From: G963667425 sp963667425 [NCBI: bacterium]
GTDB lineage: Bacteria > UBP6 > UBA1177
DNA: 64,000 bases
Direction of reading: 5' to 3'
NCBI GenBank assembly: GCA_963667425.1
Contig: OY763407.1
Location: 2,418,001-2,482,000 of the forward strand
Under the pieces are notes generated by a model. It worked only from the letters and a program-made list of their open reading frames with translations. It was not told the origin of the DNA and made no database searches. The stretch's first letter is position 1. Each line of letters opens with the position of its first letter. Of this stretch, positions 61,931 through 64,000 are shown in pieces. Position numbers and translations under genes: made by a program.

Positions 61931-64000
61931 ATGAAAAAAAGGATATTTTTTTTCCTGATATTACTATTCCTTTTTCTAAGTATTTCTGCTGAAGAAAATG
62001 AGAGTAGTGAAGATGTTATTGAAATAGAAGAAGACGAAAGTGAAATCGAAGTTCAGGAAAACAAATCTGATTCATCTCCAATAGAAGTTGAGGTTGAAGA
62101 AGAAGTTGTTGTTGATGCTGATAAAATGACAGAAAAAGAGAAAAGTATAACAGTTGAAAAGAAAACTATAGTTTCAAAAGAGGAAATTCAGGAAAGTGGA
62201 GCCAAAAATCTTGGTGAAGCAATGAGCAATCAGCTTGGTATTCAAGTTAGTAAAAATGCCTATAGCAATCGAGGTGCTCCTCAGGGAATACAGATACAAG
62301 GTTGTGAGCCAAGCAGGGTTTTAATTTTAATTGATGGAAAAAAGGTTATAGGAAATTCAGATGGAATCGTTGATGCTTCACAATTGCCACTTGAAGATGT
62401 TGAAAGGATAGAAATTATTAAAGGTTCGTCTTCAGCTCTTTATGGCAGTGATGCAATATGCGGAGTTGTAAACATAATTACCAAAACTTCCTTTAATAGA
62501 AAATCTTTTGGAGGCAAAGCTGAATATGGTTCACATCAGACCAGACAAGTTGCTGCGAATTTTCAGACACCAATTAATAAAAAAACCTTCATAAAACTTG
62601 ATGCCAACTATTTCGGAACCGAAGGCTACGACATGGATGAATCAGATAAAGCAACAGACGGTGATATTATAAATTCAGTTAAAACAGCAGCTTCATTAGG
62701 TTTCAGATCAGCTGAAAAATGGAGAATAGACCTTGATGGTGATTTTTACTACGAAGATAAAGAAAAAATCTCTTCATATACAAAAGGTAACAATTTAAAA
62801 GAATACTACTCAACACTTAATAGAGAAGTTTACAGAACAGGTGGCGCTCTATCTTTTAACTATAACTTCAATGAAACAGACATGCTCCAGTTAAAACTTT
62901 ATGATAACTATTTCAAGAGAAATTCTACAGATGATCTTCAGAAAAGTCCCGAAATAAGTGAAAGAGAAACTGATAATAACTTTTATAATGCAAGTTTTAA
63001 TGCACGTATTCTATTTGGAACATGGAATCTTTTATATGGCGGAATAAGTTTTGACAGCGAGTGGCTTGATGATAAAAAGAATGAAACCAAAATTGTTGAT
63101 GCCTCTACCAGCGAAACAGAGAAAAAATCAAACATAGATAACAAAACACTTTGGAACAGTGCTGTTTTTATTCAGGATGAAATGATTCCTACAGATTGGA
63201 TGACAATAGTTCCGGGAGTACGATTTAGCTATTCAGAAAAATTTGATTACATGTTTACTCCTAAACTGAGTCTGAAATTTCTTGTAAATGATGATTTCAC
63301 AATAAACGCATCTTATGGAATGGGGTATAAAACACCGACACTTAAACATCTTTACTATACATTTGAACATACAGTTTTCGGCAACATTATAGGTGTAAAT
63401 GGAAATCCAGATTTAAAACCGGAAACATCGCACAGTTTTAATCTTGGATTTGAGCTGATTCCATATGGAAAGAAAAGTCTCATAAGTTTAAATGGATATT
63501 ACAATATTTATAAAGATTTCATAGATATTGATTACAGTGATCCTGAGTGGGTTGGCAGTAATAGTTATTACACCTACAAAAATATATCCGAAGCAAGAAC
63601 GTATGGCTTAGAAAGCGGCTTTAAATTTCCTTTTCTTGATTATTTTACTTTAAGCGGTGGTTATGTACTTCTTTTTGCAGAAAATCTGGATGATGAAACA
63701 GATCTTCCTCATCGTCCTAAACATCAGGTAAAAACAGAACTTAAATTTCACAGCAAAAATTTAGGGCTTACAGCACTCCTTTCAGGAATGTATCAGAGTA
63801 AAGTTTATACAAATAATGAAAATACAATTATATCCTCACAGTTCTTTCTTCTTAACGCATATCTTGAAAAAAATTTCAATGATTGGCTTAGATTTTATCT
63901 TAGAGGCTCAAACATAACAAATGTAAAACGTGATCCAGACGATACAAATGACATGAGACCGCAACCGGGAATAGAACTTTTTGGAGGAATCGTCTGGAAC
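61931..64000 (+). CDS. TonB-dependent outer-membrane receptor (C-terminus cut by window edge)
   Basis: Open to the right edge; 690 residues seen. Signal peptide (FFFLILLFLFLSISAEE), an acidic N-terminal extension with a TonB-box-like VEEEVVVDADKMTE, then the plug domain: VSKEEIQESGAKNLGEAMSN, VLILIDGKKVIGNSDGIVD, VERIEIIKGSSSALYGSDA and CGVVNIITK. The beta barrel follows (SYGMGYKTPTLKHLYY, GNPDLKPETSHSFNLGFE, YGLESGFKFPF). It looks nearly complete, with perhaps a few tens of residues missing. The plug has Cys in QGCEPSR and AICGVV. The fold is of the CirA/BtuB/FyuA kind; ligand unknown, likely a metal complex. Confidence 0.93.
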   Translation, partial: MKKRIFFFLILLFLFLSISAEENESSEDVIEIEEDESEIEVQENKSDSSPIEVEVEEEVVVDADKMTEKEKSITVEKKTIVSKEEIQESGAKNLGEAMSNQLGIQVSKNAYSNRGAPQGIQIQGCEPSRVLILIDGKKVIGNSDGIVDASQLPLEDVERIEIIKGSSSALYGSDAICGVVNIITKTSFNRKSFGGKAEYGSHQTRQVAANFQTPINKKTFIKLDANYFGTEGYDMDESDKATDGDIINSVKTAASLGFRSAEKWRIDLDGDFYYEDKEKISSYTKGNNLKEYYSTLNREVYRTGGALSFNYNFNETDMLQLKLYDNYFKRNSTDDLQKSPEISERETDNNFYNASFNARILFGTWNLLYGGISFDSEWLDDKKNETKIVDASTSETEKKSNIDNKTLWNSAVFIQDEMIPTDWMTIVPGVRFSYSEKFDYMFTPKLSLKFLVNDDFTINASYGMGYKTPTLKHLYYTFEHTVFGNIIGVNGNPDLKPETSHSFNLGFELIPYGKKSLISLNGYYNIYKDFIDIDYSDPEWVGSNSYYTYKNISEARTYGLESGFKFPFLDYFTLSGGYVLLFAENLDDETDLPHRPKHQVKTELKFHSKNLGLTALLSGMYQSKVYTNNENTIISSQFFLLNAYLEKNFNDWLRFYLRGSNITNVKRDPDDTNDMRPQPGIELFGGIVWN

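Overview
The window looks like the chromosome of a low-G+C (by eye mid-30s %) Gram-negative bacterium of the former Deltaproteobacteria, most likely a Myxococcota relative. The reasons are: the proteobacterial order tRNA-tuf-rpmG-trpT-secE-nusG-rplKAJL-rpoBC; RpoB and RpoC of the deltaproteobacterial kind; a TonB receptor and many lipoproteins; a protein with the MXAN_5187-type C-terminal domain; Cys-rich, SBBP-repeat and DUF1566 surface proteins of a sort common in myxobacteria; and a two-gene RdgC-like module. The taxonomic call is inference; no 16S gene is present. Vegetative promoters are easy to read: TTGAC(A/G/T) or a close variant, 16-17 bp, then TAxxxT, often TATTCT.

Left part (1-16.4 kb): a partial EGF-like lipoprotein gene on the minus strand, then one large information-processing cluster: tRNA-Thr/Tyr/Gly/Thr, tuf, rpmG, tRNA-Trp, secE, nusG, rplK, rplA, L10 leader, rplJ, rplL, an attenuator hairpin, rpoB, rpoC and a terminator. 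dnaX follows and carries an A10 slippery run whose -1 product would end after one more codon, a probable programmed gamma/tau switch.

16.4-28 kb: an operon of an oversized GlmS-like amidotransferase, a PAS-GGDEF diguanylate cyclase and a PLP-homeostasis protein; two large lipoproteins (SBBP propeller; disintegrin-like Cys repeats plus two DUF1566 domains); then small accessory genes (P-loop kinase, DUF3795, a six-TM protein behind a structured leader, two GNATs).

28-38 kb: an Ldh2-family dehydrogenase and mfd on the minus strand, trxA, a small lipoprotein and transketolase on the plus strand, then a lipocalin and a large lipoprotein on the minus strand, followed by a non-coding 165-bp tandem repeat.

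38.5-47 kb: a compact minus-strand operon of eleven genes: two small unknowns, aroQ, efp with an unusual tip loop, a TPR protein, a secreted unknown, an MXAN_5187-like sensor, a zinc-ribbon/TPR membrane protein, rsmD, and an RdgC-like gene with its partner. Divergent to it is purH with an Hsp20-like protein and three unknowns.

50.6-57.2 kb: tRNA-Val, tRNA-Asp, deoB; a PP2C phosphatase with a CRP-like domain followed by a lytic transglycosylase; a hipBA toxin-antitoxin pair with clear operators.

57.3-64 kb: a tightly overlapping operon of DUF454, two exporter-fold ABC half-transporters, a Cys-rich lipoprotein and a TonB-dependent receptor (cut by the right edge). Its layout recalls YbtPQ plus FyuA and is the best candidate here for an uncharacterised uptake system.
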